From Roseiflexus sp. RS-1 (GTDB lineage Bacteria; Chloroflexota; Chloroflexia; Chloroflexales; Roseiflexaceae): DNA of 64,000 nt. Location of the stretch: the NCBI RefSeq assembly GCF_000016665.1, contig NC_009523.1, positions 1,736,001 to 1,800,000 on the forward strand. Direction: 5' to 3'. This document shows, piece after piece, positions 38,122-47,338 of the stretch. Each line of letters starts with the position of its first letter. The stretch's first letter is position 1. Below the pieces are notes generated by a model that saw only the letters and a program-made list of their open reading frames with translations, was not told where the DNA came from and did not search any database. A program made the position numbers and the translations under genes.

Positions 38122-39480
38122 TTATCCAACCGCTGGCAACCCGGCAAGCGCCATAGCGACCTCTTCCTCGGAGTACTCGTAGTCGCGCAGTTTCCCTGCC
38201 ATGTAGTCGGTATACGCCTGCATATCGAAGTGCCCGTGACCGCAGAGGTTGAACAGGATCGCGCGACTGACCCCTTCCTCCTTGCAGCGCAGCGCCTCAC
38301 GGATCGCCCCGGCGACGGCGTGGTTGGCTTCCGGCGCGGGAATGATCCCTTCGGCGCGGGCGAACTGGATGCCAGCGCTGAACGTTTCGAGTTGCTGGAT
38401 ATTGATCGCCTCGATGACGCCCAGTTCGAGCAGGTGGCTGACGAGCGGCGCCATACCGTGGTAGCGCAACCCGCCAGCATGGATGCCGGGCGGCACGAAG
38501 TCGTGCCCCAGGGTGTGCATCTTGACGAGCGGCGTCATCTTTGCCGTATCGCCGAAGTCATACGCATACCTGCCGCGCGTCATACTCGGACAGGCAGCCG
38601 GTTCGACCGCCACCACGCGCACATCGCGCTCGCCGCGCAGTTTCTTCCCGATGAATGGGAACGAAATGCCGCTGAAGTTGCTGCCGCCGCCGGTGCACCC
38701 GACGATGATGTCGGGGTAATCGTCCGCCAGTTCCATCTGCGCCAGCGCCTCTTCGCCGATGACCGTCTGATGGAGCAGCACGTGGTTGAGCACGCTGCCG
38801 AGCGAGTATTTCGCGTCCGGGTCCTGCGCCGCAACTTCGACGGCTTCGGAGATGGCGATCCCCAGGCTGCCGGTGCTGTCGGGATGGGCGGCAAGGATCA
38901 TGCGCCCGGCGTTCGTCTCCTCACTCGGGCTGGCGACCACCCGCGCGCCGTATGCTTCCATCAGCGCCCGTCGATACGGCTTCTGCTGATAACTGACCTT
39001 CACCATAAAGACCAGCACCTCAAGCCCGAAGAACGCGCCCGCCATCGCCAGCGACGATCCCCACTGCCCTGCGCCGGTTTCCGTCACCAGGCGTTTGACC
39101 CCTTCCTGCTTGTTGTAGTACGCCTGCGCCACGGCGGTATTCGGCTTATGGCTCCCCGCCGGGCTGACTCCTTCGTACTTGTAGTAGATACGGGCAGGCG
39201 TGTCGAGCGCCCGCTCCAGGCGGCGCGCGCGAAACAGCGGCGTCGGGCGCCACTGACGGTAGATCGCCTGCACCTCTTCGGGTATCTCGATAAAACGCCC
39301 GGTGCTCACCTCCTGCATGATCAGCGCCATCGGAAAGAGCGGCGCCAGATCCTGCGGACCGATCGGTTGACCCGTGCCCGGATGGAGCACCGGCGGCGGC
39401 GGTACGGGCAGGTCCGCCTGGATGTTGTACCAGGCGGTCGGCATCCGATCTTCGGCGAGCAGATACTTGACGGTCTTCAT
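38122..39480 (-). CDS. trpB2: TrpB2-type tryptophan synthase beta-like protein
   Basis: A 452-residue PLP enzyme of the TrpB2 group, which joins indole and serine (or phosphoserine). Seen: [20 protein letters not shown] with the PLP Lys, [25 protein letters not shown] (phosphate-binding loop) and the long N-terminal extension [19 protein letters not shown] that distinguishes TrpB2 from TrpB1. No trpA adjoins. A T-box leader lies directly upstream, so expression should respond to tRNA charging, presumably tRNA-Trp. Confidence 0.95.
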   Translation of the reverse strand: MKTVKYLLAEDRMPTAWYNIQADLPVPPPPVLHPGTGQPIGPQDLAPLFPMALIMQEVSTGRFIEIPEEVQAIYRQWRPTPLFRARRLERALDTPARIYYKYEGVSPAGSHKPNTAVAQAYYNKQEGVKRLVTETGAGQWGSSLAMAGAFFGLEVLVFMVKVSYQQKPYRRALMEAYGARVVASPSEETNAGRMILAAHPDSTGSLGIAISEAVEVAAQDPDAKYSLGSVLNHVLLHQTVIGEEALAQMELADDYPDIIVGCTGGGSNFSGISFPFIGKKLRGERDVRVVAVEPAACPSMTRGRYAYDFGDTAKMTPLVKMHTLGHDFVPPGIHAGGLRYHGMAPLVSHLLELGVIEAINIQQLETFSAGIQFARAEGIIPAPEANHAVAGAIREALRCKEEGVSRAILFNLCGHGHFDMQAYTDYMAGKLRDYEYSEEEVAMALAGLPAVG

Positions 39481-39569
39481 GGAACGTCCCTCCTCAGCAG
39501 CACGGGTAGCGCGCAGGTAACGTCACCGGCGACGCGCGCCGCGCCTGCATCGAACAGCGCGCGCCGTGA

Positions 39570-39886
39570 ATCAAAAAGCCCCTCGTCCCATCCAGGGACG
39601 AGAGGCTGAAACAACCTCCGCGGTGCCACCCCGGTTCGCCACGCCGTTCAGACGTGACGCCCTCAGCGAGTACGGCGTGCATTGCACGCGATACCCCGCG
39701 CCCTTGTAACGGTGGCGTCTCCGGCGGCTACTACTGCGGACAACGCTCAACGTTGCCGGTTCGCTCCGCAACTCCCGGGCCCATTCCGCACCGTCGCCTG
39801 CACCGACCTCTCACCGTCCGCCGGTTCGCTGAGCCGCGCCCTGGTGCGTACTCTTCCCGTTCACAGTCGTTAACATCAGGTTTGTG
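39570..39886 (-). promoter_or_regulatory. T-box riboswitch leader of trpB2
   Basis: On the minus strand the leader contains the T-box proper, GGGGTGGCACCGCGG (complement of 39617-39632), directly followed by an intrinsic terminator. Upstream sequence has GAGTACG-like and GAACCGG elements suited to stem I. The alternative antiterminator pairs with uncharged tRNA. A UGG triplet complementary to 39781-39783 is one candidate specifier codon, but I could not fold the RNA, so the tRNA-Trp assignment rests mainly on the downstream gene. Confidence 0.9.
39575..39605 (-). terminator. Intrinsic terminator of the T-box leader
   Basis: Stem CCTCTCGTCCC / GGGACGAGG (39595-39605 pairing with 39581-39589) with a TGGAT loop, followed on the transcript by GGGGCTTTTT. 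It overlaps the expected antiterminator region after the T-box motif. Confidence 0.9.
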
Positions 39887-39892
39887 TGTGTG

Positions 39893-39921
39893 AGTATAGC
39901 AGGAATCGGCGTCGGCGTCAA
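39893..39921 (-). promoter_or_regulatory. Sigma-70-type promoter of trpB2 leader
   Basis: Minus-strand -35 TTGACG (complement of 39916-39921), 17-bp spacer and -10 TATACT (complement of 39893-39898), placing transcription start just upstream of the T-box leader. The stretch from 39922 to 40123 shows no other feature. Confidence 0.75.
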
Positions 39922-40123
39922 ACGGATTTCTAACATAGAAGCCGATCTGGCATCCGGTCTGCGGCGCGCCTTCAATCGCAGCAAGCCGCCCGGCGCCAGC
40001 ATGATCGCGTAGGGAAACCACAGGTGCGATGCTTGCCTGATTATTGGCTGTGCAACCTGGACAGCGCGTACACGTATCTCTTATCGAGAACGATATCATA
40101 CAACCTGTCAAAAGGAGCGAAGC

Positions 40124-40882
40124 ATGGGTACACGTCGAAGCCGGCATCTCCACCTCTTCCTTCTTCTGGCGCTGATCGCACTTCTGCTGCTGACCGGTTG
40201 TACCACGCGGGCTGCTTCTCCGGGGCGACTGTTCGTAAGCGACGAGACGGAGCTGTTGCGCCATTTGGAGGTGGCGAAGGCTGCTGCGCCGCTGGTGCAA
40301 CGCGGCGCCAGAGTCGTTGTTCTCATTGTCGAGCGCGGTGATAACAGCGGCGACGACCTGACCAGGCGGCTGACCGCCATCAATCAGGGACATTCGTCGC
40401 ATGATCGCATTCCTCCTGACGCAATCGCCATCTACGTCAGTTACGAACCGCGATACGCCGAACTGCGCGCGGGGAAGAACTGGAGTGACGCCCTCACAAA
40501 CGACGTGCTGACAGACATTCGCACCAGGACGCTCAATTCTGCGCTGCGCAAGGACAATGTGACCAATGGCGTGGCCGAAACGCTCAGGCGCTTTGAGTCG
40601 GTGCTGATGTGGCGTGATATCAATAATCTGATCACCATTGCTATCATCGTGATCATCGTGATAGTAGTTATCTTGATCATCGTCGGAATAGTGCGCAGCT
40701 TGCTGAGCGGCAACATACGGTGGAGTTCTGACTCTTCTGACGACTGGTCGTACTCGTCGAGCAGCAGGTCATCATCGTGGGACTCGTCGAGTGATGACTC
40801 ACGATCGTGGGGTTCGTCGAGCAGCGACTCGTCAGGTGGTGGTTCGGGTAGTGATTCGAGCAGCAGCGGCGGCTCGTGGTGA
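40124..40882 (+). CDS. Lipoprotein with TPM-like domain and Ser-rich tail
   Basis: A 252-residue predicted lipoprotein: signal segment LFLLLALIALLLLTGC with lipobox LTGC. A globular domain of about 130 residues (RLFVSDETELLRHLEVAKAA to VAETLRRFESV) resembles the TPM/YgcG domain. Then come a strong transmembrane helix (ITIAIIVIIVIVVILIIVGI) and a low-complexity Ser/Asp/Gly tail of about 55 residues. YgcG-like proteins often end in such Ser/Gly stretches. Function unknown; acts at the cell envelope. Confidence 0.7.
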   Translation: MGTRRSRHLHLFLLLALIALLLLTGCTTRAASPGRLFVSDETELLRHLEVAKAAAPLVQRGARVVVLIVERGDNSGDDLTRRLTAINQGHSSHDRIPPDAIAIYVSYEPRYAELRAGKNWSDALTNDVLTDIRTRTLNSALRKDNVTNGVAETLRRFESVLMWRDINNLITIAIIVIIVIVVILIIVGIVRSLLSGNIRWSSDSSDDWSYSSSSRSSSWDSSSDDSRSWGSSSSDSSGGGSGSDSSSSGGSW

Positions 40883-40995
40883 TCGGTCAATCCACTCCTG
40901 CGCAGCAGGACAACGCGTGCTATTCGTTCTCTAACACATCACCCCTGCCATACGCAGGGGTGACAAAAACAGGTGCGCTGCTGCACCAACCACAG

Positions 40996-41241
40996 TCATG
41001 TGCGGAAGAAATCGATCACCGAGCCGCGGTCTTCTTCGCTCGGCATAATCTCGACAAACGTGATGCGCCACCAGGGGAAGATGACGCTCTGGACGCCGGG
41101 CGCCAGATATGGGACATCCTTGCCATCACGTTTGCGCATATTCGTCACTTTGATGAACATATCTCCGGGTTGCGGCTCCTGTTCGATATCTGCCAGAACC
41201 GGGTCTTCACCGGCAATGTGCAAAATGACGGTTCGTGCCAC
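40996..41241 (-). CDS. Small conserved-looking protein of unknown function
   Basis: An 81-residue soluble protein (MARTVILHIAGEDPVLADIE start, IFPWWRITFVEIMPSEEDRG later). There is no recognised family. It lies 12 bases after the FHA gene on the same strand and is the last gene of the kinase/phosphatase/VWA/FHA operon, which is the main reason to believe it. Codon use matches its neighbours. Confidence 0.6.
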   Translation of the reverse strand: MARTVILHIAGEDPVLADIEQEPQPGDMFIKVTNMRKRDGKDVPYLAPGVQSVIFPWWRITFVEIMPSEEDRGSVIDFFRT

Positions 41242-41253
41242 TGTGCGCTCCTT

Positions 41254-41775
41254 TCATCGCTTGCGATGATGACCTTCCAGACGCAACAACAATGTGCCAC
41301 ACATAATCTCATCGCCGGGCTGCACCGGCGTTGCGCGCATCGGTTCGATCTGCCGACCGTTGACGAACGTGCCGTTGGCGCTGCCAAGGTCCTCCACCCG
41401 ATACGTCCCGTCACGATACGAGAGAATCGCGTGGCGGCGTGAGACGCCAGCATCATACCCGCCAAACGGACCCAGATCGACATCCGGCATGATGCCGCGT
41501 GTCGGGTCTGCCCGCCCGATCAGCACCTCATCGCTCAGATCGACCTCGATCCGGCGTCGATTGCTCACCACGATCAGCGCGACGACGTGATCCGACAGTG
41601 TGTTCTCGTCTGAGGGCAGACCAGACGTGGAGGGCGTTTGATGATTTTCGACCGCCGCCACATCCAGTTCGCGCGTCGACTCCGGCGGACCGGCGTCGAT
41701 CAGGCTGGCGCCGCATTCAGTGCAGAAGATCGTGCCATCGAGTTGTTTTGCCGTACAGTTTGGACAGACAATCAT
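41254..41775 (-). CDS. FHA-domain protein with zinc ribbon
   Basis: A 173-residue protein: an N-terminal zinc ribbon (CPNCTAKQLDGTIFCTECG, residues 4-22), a linker and a C-terminal forkhead-associated domain (LIGRADP, GVSRRHAILSYRDG, YRVEDLGSANGTFVNGR). FHA domains bind phosphothreonine, so it is a natural reader of the kinase encoded upstream in the same operon. The start is clear. The gap to the VWA gene is about 75 bases. Confidence 0.92.
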   Translation of the reverse strand: MIVCPNCTAKQLDGTIFCTECGASLIDAGPPESTRELDVAAVENHQTPSTSGLPSDENTLSDHVVALIVVSNRRRIEVDLSDEVLIGRADPTRGIMPDVDLGPFGGYDAGVSRRHAILSYRDGTYRVEDLGSANGTFVNGRQIEPMRATPVQPGDEIMCGTLLLRLEGHHRKR

Positions 41776-41851
41776 AAGCCGTTGACCGGTTCACGTCGTG
41801 CGTATCGAATAACGAGTCGTTTCCTGTATCTTACGAAGAGCGCGAGTCTTC

Positions 41852-43129
41852 TCATGTCCCGGTCTCACGTTCATCGCTGGCAACCGGTCCGATCAGCCCG
41901 CGCGTGCCGAACCGGATGCGTTTGCGCCCTTCTTCGCTCGCCGCGCCGCTGCGCAGGATGCGCGTCGCCTCCTGCTGTAACGTATGCGCCAGCGCAGTAT
42001 CGCCAACGTTGAGCATGCGCGTGCCAGCCATGTGCAGGCGCTCACTCGCTTCTGCAAGCCGTCCTTCGGCAGCGTGCTTCCATGCGCTCGCCTGCAACCG
42101 GTACGCTACCAGACGTTCCAGCCAGTGCTTGACGGTTGCATCGACACGATGGGTTACTTCCGCAGCCGGGCGCATGCTGATGCGAATCAATTCTTCACGC
42201 ACCTGATCGCGCAGGTTCGCGGCGGGCAGGTGGTACCGCAGCGTCAGTTTCAGCACCGGATAGTCCCCGACTGGCAGCGCTGGCACAACGACCTCGATCA
42301 GAAACCCCTGCACACCGGTATCGGGCCAGTCTCCCAGATTGGCGGCCCAGCGGCGCTCTTCCTCCTCGACAATCGTGATCGGCGCGATGAAGGGGCGCAC
42401 CTGATCGAGCGAGCGGATCAGCGCGCCGGGGCGTGTTTCGAGCGAGAGGTGCACCTGTTGCGCAAAGATGGCATGCAGACGTTTCACCTCATCGGCGAAC
42501 ACTTTGACGACATCCTGAGCGGTGGCGATGTACTGCGCGCGACTGTTTTCGCTGGCGGTCATTGTTTCGAGCAGGTCTTCATTCCACTCCGTCCCGATCC
42601 CCAGCGCCGTCAATCCGATGCCGCGCGATTGTCCACGGCGCGCAATTTCGACACAGCGACTCTCATCGCCATAGGTGCGTCCGTCGGTCAGCAGAATAAG
42701 CCGGCTGATCCCGCGTGTCAGGAAGGGGCGTTGCACTTCTTGCAGCGCCAGCGCCAGACCCTGCGCCATTTCCGTGCCGCCAGCCGCTTCGATCTGCGCA
42801 ATCGCCGCCTTCAGATCGGATTTTTTGATGGCGCGCTGGGCAGGAATGACGACATCGGCGCGATCATTGAACACGACCAGCGAAAAATAATCGTCGGGTC
42901 CCAGTTGATCAACGATCCGCGCGGCGGCTTCTTTGACCTGCATCAGACGTTCGCCGCGCATCGATGAACTCCGGTCGAGAACCAGGCACAGGTTGAGCGG
43001 CAGTTTTGGCAGTTGCTGCGCCACCCCTTCAGCGTGCGCTTCCAGCAAGACGTAGACTAACTGCGGCTCATCGCCAACTGCCAGCATTGTGCGGCTCAGA
43101 GTCTGTTGAAGGTTGATGCCTGGCGTCAT
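41852..43129 (-). CDS. von Willebrand factor A domain protein
   Basis: A 425-residue protein with an N-terminal segment and a VWA domain carrying the MIDAS motif LVLDRSSSMRG (DxSxS), DDYFSLVVFND, GGTEMAQGLALAL and LILLTDGRTYGDE. The C-terminal half is an alpha/beta region of unknown role. There is no signal peptide, so it is cytoplasmic. It lies between PP2C and FHA genes; such kinase/PP2C/VWA sets recur in bacteria, including TerY-associated triads, and the VWA protein may be a phosphorylation target or scaffold. Confidence 0.9.
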   Translation of the reverse strand: MTPGINLQQTLSRTMLAVGDEPQLVYVLLEAHAEGVAQQLPKLPLNLCLVLDRSSSMRGERLMQVKEAAARIVDQLGPDDYFSLVVFNDRADVVIPAQRAIKKSDLKAAIAQIEAAGGTEMAQGLALALQEVQRPFLTRGISRLILLTDGRTYGDESRCVEIARRGQSRGIGLTALGIGTEWNEDLLETMTASENSRAQYIATAQDVVKVFADEVKRLHAIFAQQVHLSLETRPGALIRSLDQVRPFIAPITIVEEEERRWAANLGDWPDTGVQGFLIEVVVPALPVGDYPVLKLTLRYHLPAANLRDQVREELIRISMRPAAEVTHRVDATVKHWLERLVAYRLQASAWKHAAEGRLAEASERLHMAGTRMLNVGDTALAHTLQQEATRILRSGAASEEGRKRIRFGTRGLIGPVASDERETGT

Positions 43130-43236
43130 ATCTGCCCTGCCGATAGGTGCACGGGTGCGTCACACCAACAATAGAAACACGTTACCACGAGTATGGCATC
43201 GCTGGCAATAGGAAAAAATGGCGGATATGACGTGCG

Positions 43237-44205
43237 CTAGACGAGCCGGACCAGCACTGCCGAGATGTTATCAGGTCCGCCCGCGCGGTTCGCCGCGTCC
43301 ACCAGCGCACGCACCGCACGCTGCGGGCTATCGATAGTCTGAATAATCCGCAACATTGCCGCATCGTCCACACATCCCCACAGACCGTCGCTCGCCAGCA
43401 GCAGATGAGTCGCATCGCCGATCGGCTGGAACACCAGATCGACGGCGATCTCCGGGTGCTGACCGACGGTGCGGTACAGTTGGGAGCGGAGCGGGTGATC
43501 GCGCGCCTCAGACGGGTCGAGCTGTCCCATGTCGATCAGGCGCCCCACTGCGGAATGGTCGGATGTCAACTGATGGATGCCGCGCGCATCGATCAGATAG
43601 GCGCGGGTATCGCCGACGTGACCGATATAGAGCGAGCGACCGAGCAGAAGCGCCGCAGTGCAGGTTGTTCCCATGTCCGAGCCGATCAACCGCGCCTGAT
43701 CCCAGATCGTGCGGTTGGCTTCCTGAACCGCTTCAACCATCAGCGCCTGCAGGGAGACGTTGATCGCGCCTTCGATTGCCGGAACGAGGAGGTCGGCGAT
43801 TATACGCCGTGCAACGGCGCTGACCGCCATGCGGCTGGCGATCTCGCCGCCTGCGTGCCCGCCCATCCCGTCGGCAACAATGAACAGTCCAAGGATGGCA
43901 TCGCCGGTTTCGCGCGGGATGCTGCTGATCAGGGTATAGATCGAGTCCTGATTTGTTTCACGAATCTGGCCGATATGGCGCATGGCTGCCGCCGCAATTG
44001 CAGGCGGCGCGGGTGGAGTTTCACGGGGGAGTGTCTCATCGTCGAGCGGTTCGGTGGCGCCGGGTCGCTGATCCTGATCGGCCTGCGCCATCACTGCGCG
44101 CGTATCCAGCGGGCGTGTGCCATCGCCATCGTCGCCAGACCACCATGCCGCGCTCTGGTCAGGCGGCGAGTTGTCAGGTTGCTCAGGCGGTGTATGTTCA
44201 CTCAT
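43237..44205 (-). CDS. PP2C-family Ser/Thr protein phosphatase
   Basis: A 322-residue protein: an acidic, Pro-rich N-terminal tail of about 80 residues, then a PP2C domain with RETNQDSIY, IVADGMGGHAGGEIASRMA (metal-binding Asp and Gly), YIGHVGDTRAYLI, LLASDGLWGCVDD and GPDNISAVLVRL. It should reverse the action of the kinase encoded 77 bases upstream. The order kinase, phosphatase, VWA, FHA is consistent with one transcript. Confidence 0.93.
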   Translation of the reverse strand: MSEHTPPEQPDNSPPDQSAAWWSGDDGDGTRPLDTRAVMAQADQDQRPGATEPLDDETLPRETPPAPPAIAAAAMRHIGQIRETNQDSIYTLISSIPRETGDAILGLFIVADGMGGHAGGEIASRMAVSAVARRIIADLLVPAIEGAINVSLQALMVEAVQEANRTIWDQARLIGSDMGTTCTAALLLGRSLYIGHVGDTRAYLIDARGIHQLTSDHSAVGRLIDMGQLDPSEARDHPLRSQLYRTVGQHPEIAVDLVFQPIGDATHLLLASDGLWGCVDDAAMLRIIQTIDSPQRAVRALVDAANRAGGPDNISAVLVRLV

Positions 44206-44282
44206 GGATTATCGACTTTCCGGTGCAAGAACAACGACGAACTGCGCTGCGGCCGGCGGAGGAAGCAACACGTGTGGCAACA

Positions 44283-46244
44283 TTACGCACGCAGCGCATA
44301 CAGTGCGTGATCGAGCGATCCGATATAGACCACGCCTTCGCTGATCGCTGGTGACGACACAACCGGTCCCTGCGTCTCATAGCGCCAGATCAACGTGCCA
44401 TGCGCGGCGTCGAGGCAGTAGACGCACCCATCGGCAGCGCCAAAGTAGACCCGCCCCTGCTCGACGCGCGGCGATGATGTGATCTGACTGCCGGTGTCAT
44501 ACTTCCAGGCAAGCTTGCCGTTCTTCAGTTCGACTGCGTACAGGTTGCCATCGACCCCGCCGACGAACACCCGTGTGCCAAAGACATACGGTGATGAATT
44601 GACATAATGATTTGTGCGGAACTTCCACACGGGCCAGCCGCCCTCGCTATCGAGCGCGTAGAGGGTGTTGTCCATCGAACCGACGATGACCATATTCTCG
44701 GCGAAGGCGGGCGATGAAATGACCGGTTGCTGAGTACGCTGCTTCCAGCGCACCCCGCCATTTTTGATACTCAGCGCATAGACGAACCCATCACCGCCGC
44801 CGAAGTAGACCGACTCGCCCACAATGCACCCTGAGGAACGGATCGGCATCCAGGTGCGATACTTCCAGATCTGTGCGCCGCGCAAGCCGTCGATGGCATA
44901 GAAGTGCTGATCATCCGAACCGATGAAGATCACCCGATCAAGCACGCGTGGCGACGAGCGCACCGGTTTGCCGGTGCGGAACGTCCAGCGCAGCGCGCCG
45001 CGGCGAATATCGCAGGCGTACACGGCGCCATCTTCCGATCCGACAACAACAATATCGTTCCATACCGCAGGCGACGATGAAATGCCGCCTTCGGTGGCGT
45101 ACTTCCAGCGGAACTCGCCGCGCCCCGCATCGACCGCATACAGGTTCGTGTCGTAGCATCCGACGAAGACCATGCCGTTGCTGACGCATGGTGATGAACG
45201 CACTTCGTCTTCGCACACAAAGCGCCAGACCAGTTCGGTGGTCGGGGCGCTGCTGACGCGCGGCAACGCAACTTTTCCCGCCGTCGCCGCCCCGCCGGAA
45301 TGTGTGCGCAGCGTCGGCGTCTGCAAGAGCGCCAGGCGCATCTCCTCCGCCGATGCCCAGCGGGTTTTCATATCGTAGGACAACGCCTTCTCGATCACTG
45401 CAGCAAGTTCGGGCGAAACCTGCGGGTTCAACTGGCGCAGCGGACGCTCGTGGAAGGTAAACGGCGTCTCTGTGCGCGGATCGCTTGCGGTCAACAGGTG
45501 ATGGAGCGTCGCGCCAAGAGCGTAGAGGTCGCTCTGCGGTTCAGCGATGCCCTTGTACTGTTCCGGCGGCGAATATCCTTCGGTGCCGATCACGGTGCCG
45601 CGGGTGCGCACCAGGCTGCGCGCGATGCCGAAATCGATCAGCACGATCCGATCCTCAGGGGTGATCATGACGTTGGAAGGTTTCATGTCACGGAAGACGA
45701 TCGGTTCCGGCTTCTGACCGTGCAGGTAGGCGAGCACCTCGCACAACTGAACCGCCCAGCGCGCCACGCGCTCTTCGGGCAGCGGACCTCCCGCATCGCT
45801 GAGGACGGTTTCCAGGTCTTTTCCGTGGATCAACTCCAGGATCAGATAGACCCGCCCATTCTCCTCGAAGAAATCGAAGACTTTTGGAATGGCGGGATGT
45901 TGCAACGTTGCCAGCAACCCGGCTTCGCGCTCGAAGTTCTTGAGATTCAACAGGCGCGTATTCGAATCCGGCGCGCTTTGATACATCTCCTTGATCGCGC
46001 ACGGACGCACGACATCCTTGAAGCGCAGGTCGCGCCCGCGATACACAACGCTCATCCCGCCGATACCCAGCGTGCCTTCGATGACATAGCGCCCTTGCAG
46101 GATCACACCGGGCTGCATCACCGGCGCAACGACGCGCGCGCCAGCGCCGGGGGCTGCCGTTCCTTGCGGGTCAGCTCCGGCATCACTCTGTGACGCATTG
46201 GCGCCGATACCTTTCGTGGTGCCGGGCTTCTTGATCAACGCCAT
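44283..46244 (-). CDS. Ser/Thr protein kinase with PQQ-like beta-propeller
   Basis: About 653 residues. The kinase domain (about 50-310) has GTLGIGGMSVVYRGRD, the VAIK-type CAIKEMY, FRDMKPSNVMI (HRD region, with Phe-Arg-Asp) and IVLIDFGIARS (DFG). The C-terminal 330 residues consist of about eight PQQ-type beta-propeller repeats (blocks like VYACDIRRGALRW and FYAIDGLRGAQIW each followed by SSP). No transmembrane helix lies between them, so it is probably cytoplasmic. The ATG at 46244 has GGAGG upstream; a long open extension further upstream covers the promoter and is not coding. Confidence 0.92.
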   Translation of the reverse strand: MALIKKPGTTKGIGANASQSDAGADPQGTAAPGAGARVVAPVMQPGVILQGRYVIEGTLGIGGMSVVYRGRDLRFKDVVRPCAIKEMYQSAPDSNTRLLNLKNFEREAGLLATLQHPAIPKVFDFFEENGRVYLILELIHGKDLETVLSDAGGPLPEERVARWAVQLCEVLAYLHGQKPEPIVFRDMKPSNVMITPEDRIVLIDFGIARSLVRTRGTVIGTEGYSPPEQYKGIAEPQSDLYALGATLHHLLTASDPRTETPFTFHERPLRQLNPQVSPELAAVIEKALSYDMKTRWASAEEMRLALLQTPTLRTHSGGAATAGKVALPRVSSAPTTELVWRFVCEDEVRSSPCVSNGMVFVGCYDTNLYAVDAGRGEFRWKYATEGGISSSPAVWNDIVVVGSEDGAVYACDIRRGALRWTFRTGKPVRSSPRVLDRVIFIGSDDQHFYAIDGLRGAQIWKYRTWMPIRSSGCIVGESVYFGGGDGFVYALSIKNGGVRWKQRTQQPVISSPAFAENMVIVGSMDNTLYALDSEGGWPVWKFRTNHYVNSSPYVFGTRVFVGGVDGNLYAVELKNGKLAWKYDTGSQITSSPRVEQGRVYFGAADGCVYCLDAAHGTLIWRYETQGPVVSSPAISEGVVYIGSLDHALYALRA

Positions 46245-46337
46245 ACAACTCCTCCGCAGCGGGCCATACCGGGATGCACCATGCAGACGGGCGCGCCTGG
46301 CAGGATGGATACGCGCTCGACCGGTTAATCTCTTGTT

Positions 46338-46366
46338 ATTATACAGGATAGACGTGAGTGTGGCAG
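46338..46366 (-). promoter_or_regulatory. Promoter of the kinase/PP2C/VWA/FHA operon
   Basis: Minus-strand -10 TATAAT (complement of 46338-46343) and -35 CTGCCA (complement of 46361-46366) with a 17-bp spacer, about 94 bases before the kinase start codon. The rest of 46245-46684 contains only a GAGGGC-type hairpin (about 46545-46595) and no gene. Confidence 0.55.
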
Positions 46367-46684
46367 CGTGTGCAGATATGCAGATGCACGCTTGCTCACT
46401 GCTGTCATTATAGGGCTTCCGGCTGGATGAATCAACAGGCGGCATTGCGTCGGATCGTCGTCAGAATCGTACACCCGACTGTGCCACACTGCTGGGGTAA
46501 CTGTTCACACCTGGAGGAACACACGCGCCTGGAAGTGAGAGCGGGACGCCCTCGTCGCGTCTATGAGGGCAAGATGCCCTCGCTCCCAGGCGACATGGGA
46601 ATGCTTACACTGCTGCGGTAAGTTGAACGGCCTGCACACCCGTGCTATGATTATCGAAAAGCATTCAGGAGTGAGGAGTCAGGC

Positions 46685-47308
46685 ATGGAAAGCGGCGACC
46701 CCTTCGATCCGCGTGCGCCCCGATCACCGCGCCGTGAGCAGCGGGATACCGAACGGCTGGACGCTGGCAATCACGCCGAGCCGGTGAATCCGGCATGGCG
46801 TCGGACCAGGAGCGCCGGGCGTCAACCGCGTGGCGGTGCATCGTTTCCCCAGGAACTGTTGCTCTGGCTTCAGTACGATGGTTGGAAGTTCGTGCTGGCT
46901 GCCATCGCAATTGTGCTGGCCGGGGTTGTGCTCTTCGTTCTCAGTCAATCGAATGCACCGAGGCCGTTGCCCGCTGCGGCGCCCGAACCGCAGCCGCCGA
47001 TTATGCTGACGCCGCTGCCGGAACAACCGACGGTCACGCCTGAGCCGCTGACCTCGACTCTCTCGCTGACACCGACCACGCCGCTGAATGTTCGGTTGCG
47101 CGTGCAGGGAACGGGCGCACTTGGTCTCTTTTTGCGCCCTGAGCCAAATGTCAACACGACACCTATCAAAACCCTGCCCGAAGGCACGATTGTTACCGTT
47201 GTCGGGGAGGACTCGGTGCAGCCGGATCGGGTGTGGAAGCGGGTGCGCGATCCGGAGGGCGCCGAGGGATGGGCGGCGGCGGATTACCTGGCGCCGGTGA
47301 CGCCGTAG
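46685..47308 (+). CDS. Membrane protein with extracytoplasmic SH3-like domain
   Basis: A 207-residue protein: a polar N-terminal 60 residues, one transmembrane helix (FVLAAIAIVLAGVVLFVLSQ), a Pro/Thr-rich linker and a C-terminal bacterial SH3-type domain (LGLFLRPEPNVNTTPIKTLP, EGTIVTVVGED, WKRVRDPEGAEGWAAADYL). Such domains commonly bind cell-wall or peptide ligands. It is encoded alone, convergent with the radical SAM gene. Confidence 0.8.
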   Translation: MESGDPFDPRAPRSPRREQRDTERLDAGNHAEPVNPAWRRTRSAGRQPRGGASFPQELLLWLQYDGWKFVLAAIAIVLAGVVLFVLSQSNAPRPLPAAAPEPQPPIMLTPLPEQPTVTPEPLTSTLSLTPTTPLNVRLRVQGTGALGLFLRPEPNVNTTPIKTLPEGTIVTVVGEDSVQPDRVWKRVRDPEGAEGWAAADYLAPVTP

Positions 47309-47338
47309 GAATGGTGGATCGTCGCAGAAGGCGGGCGC

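Noticed and set aside
39731-40402. Minus-strand frame across the T-box and lipoprotein start
   Set aside because: It runs through the promoter and T-box leader and is antisense to the lipoprotein gene.
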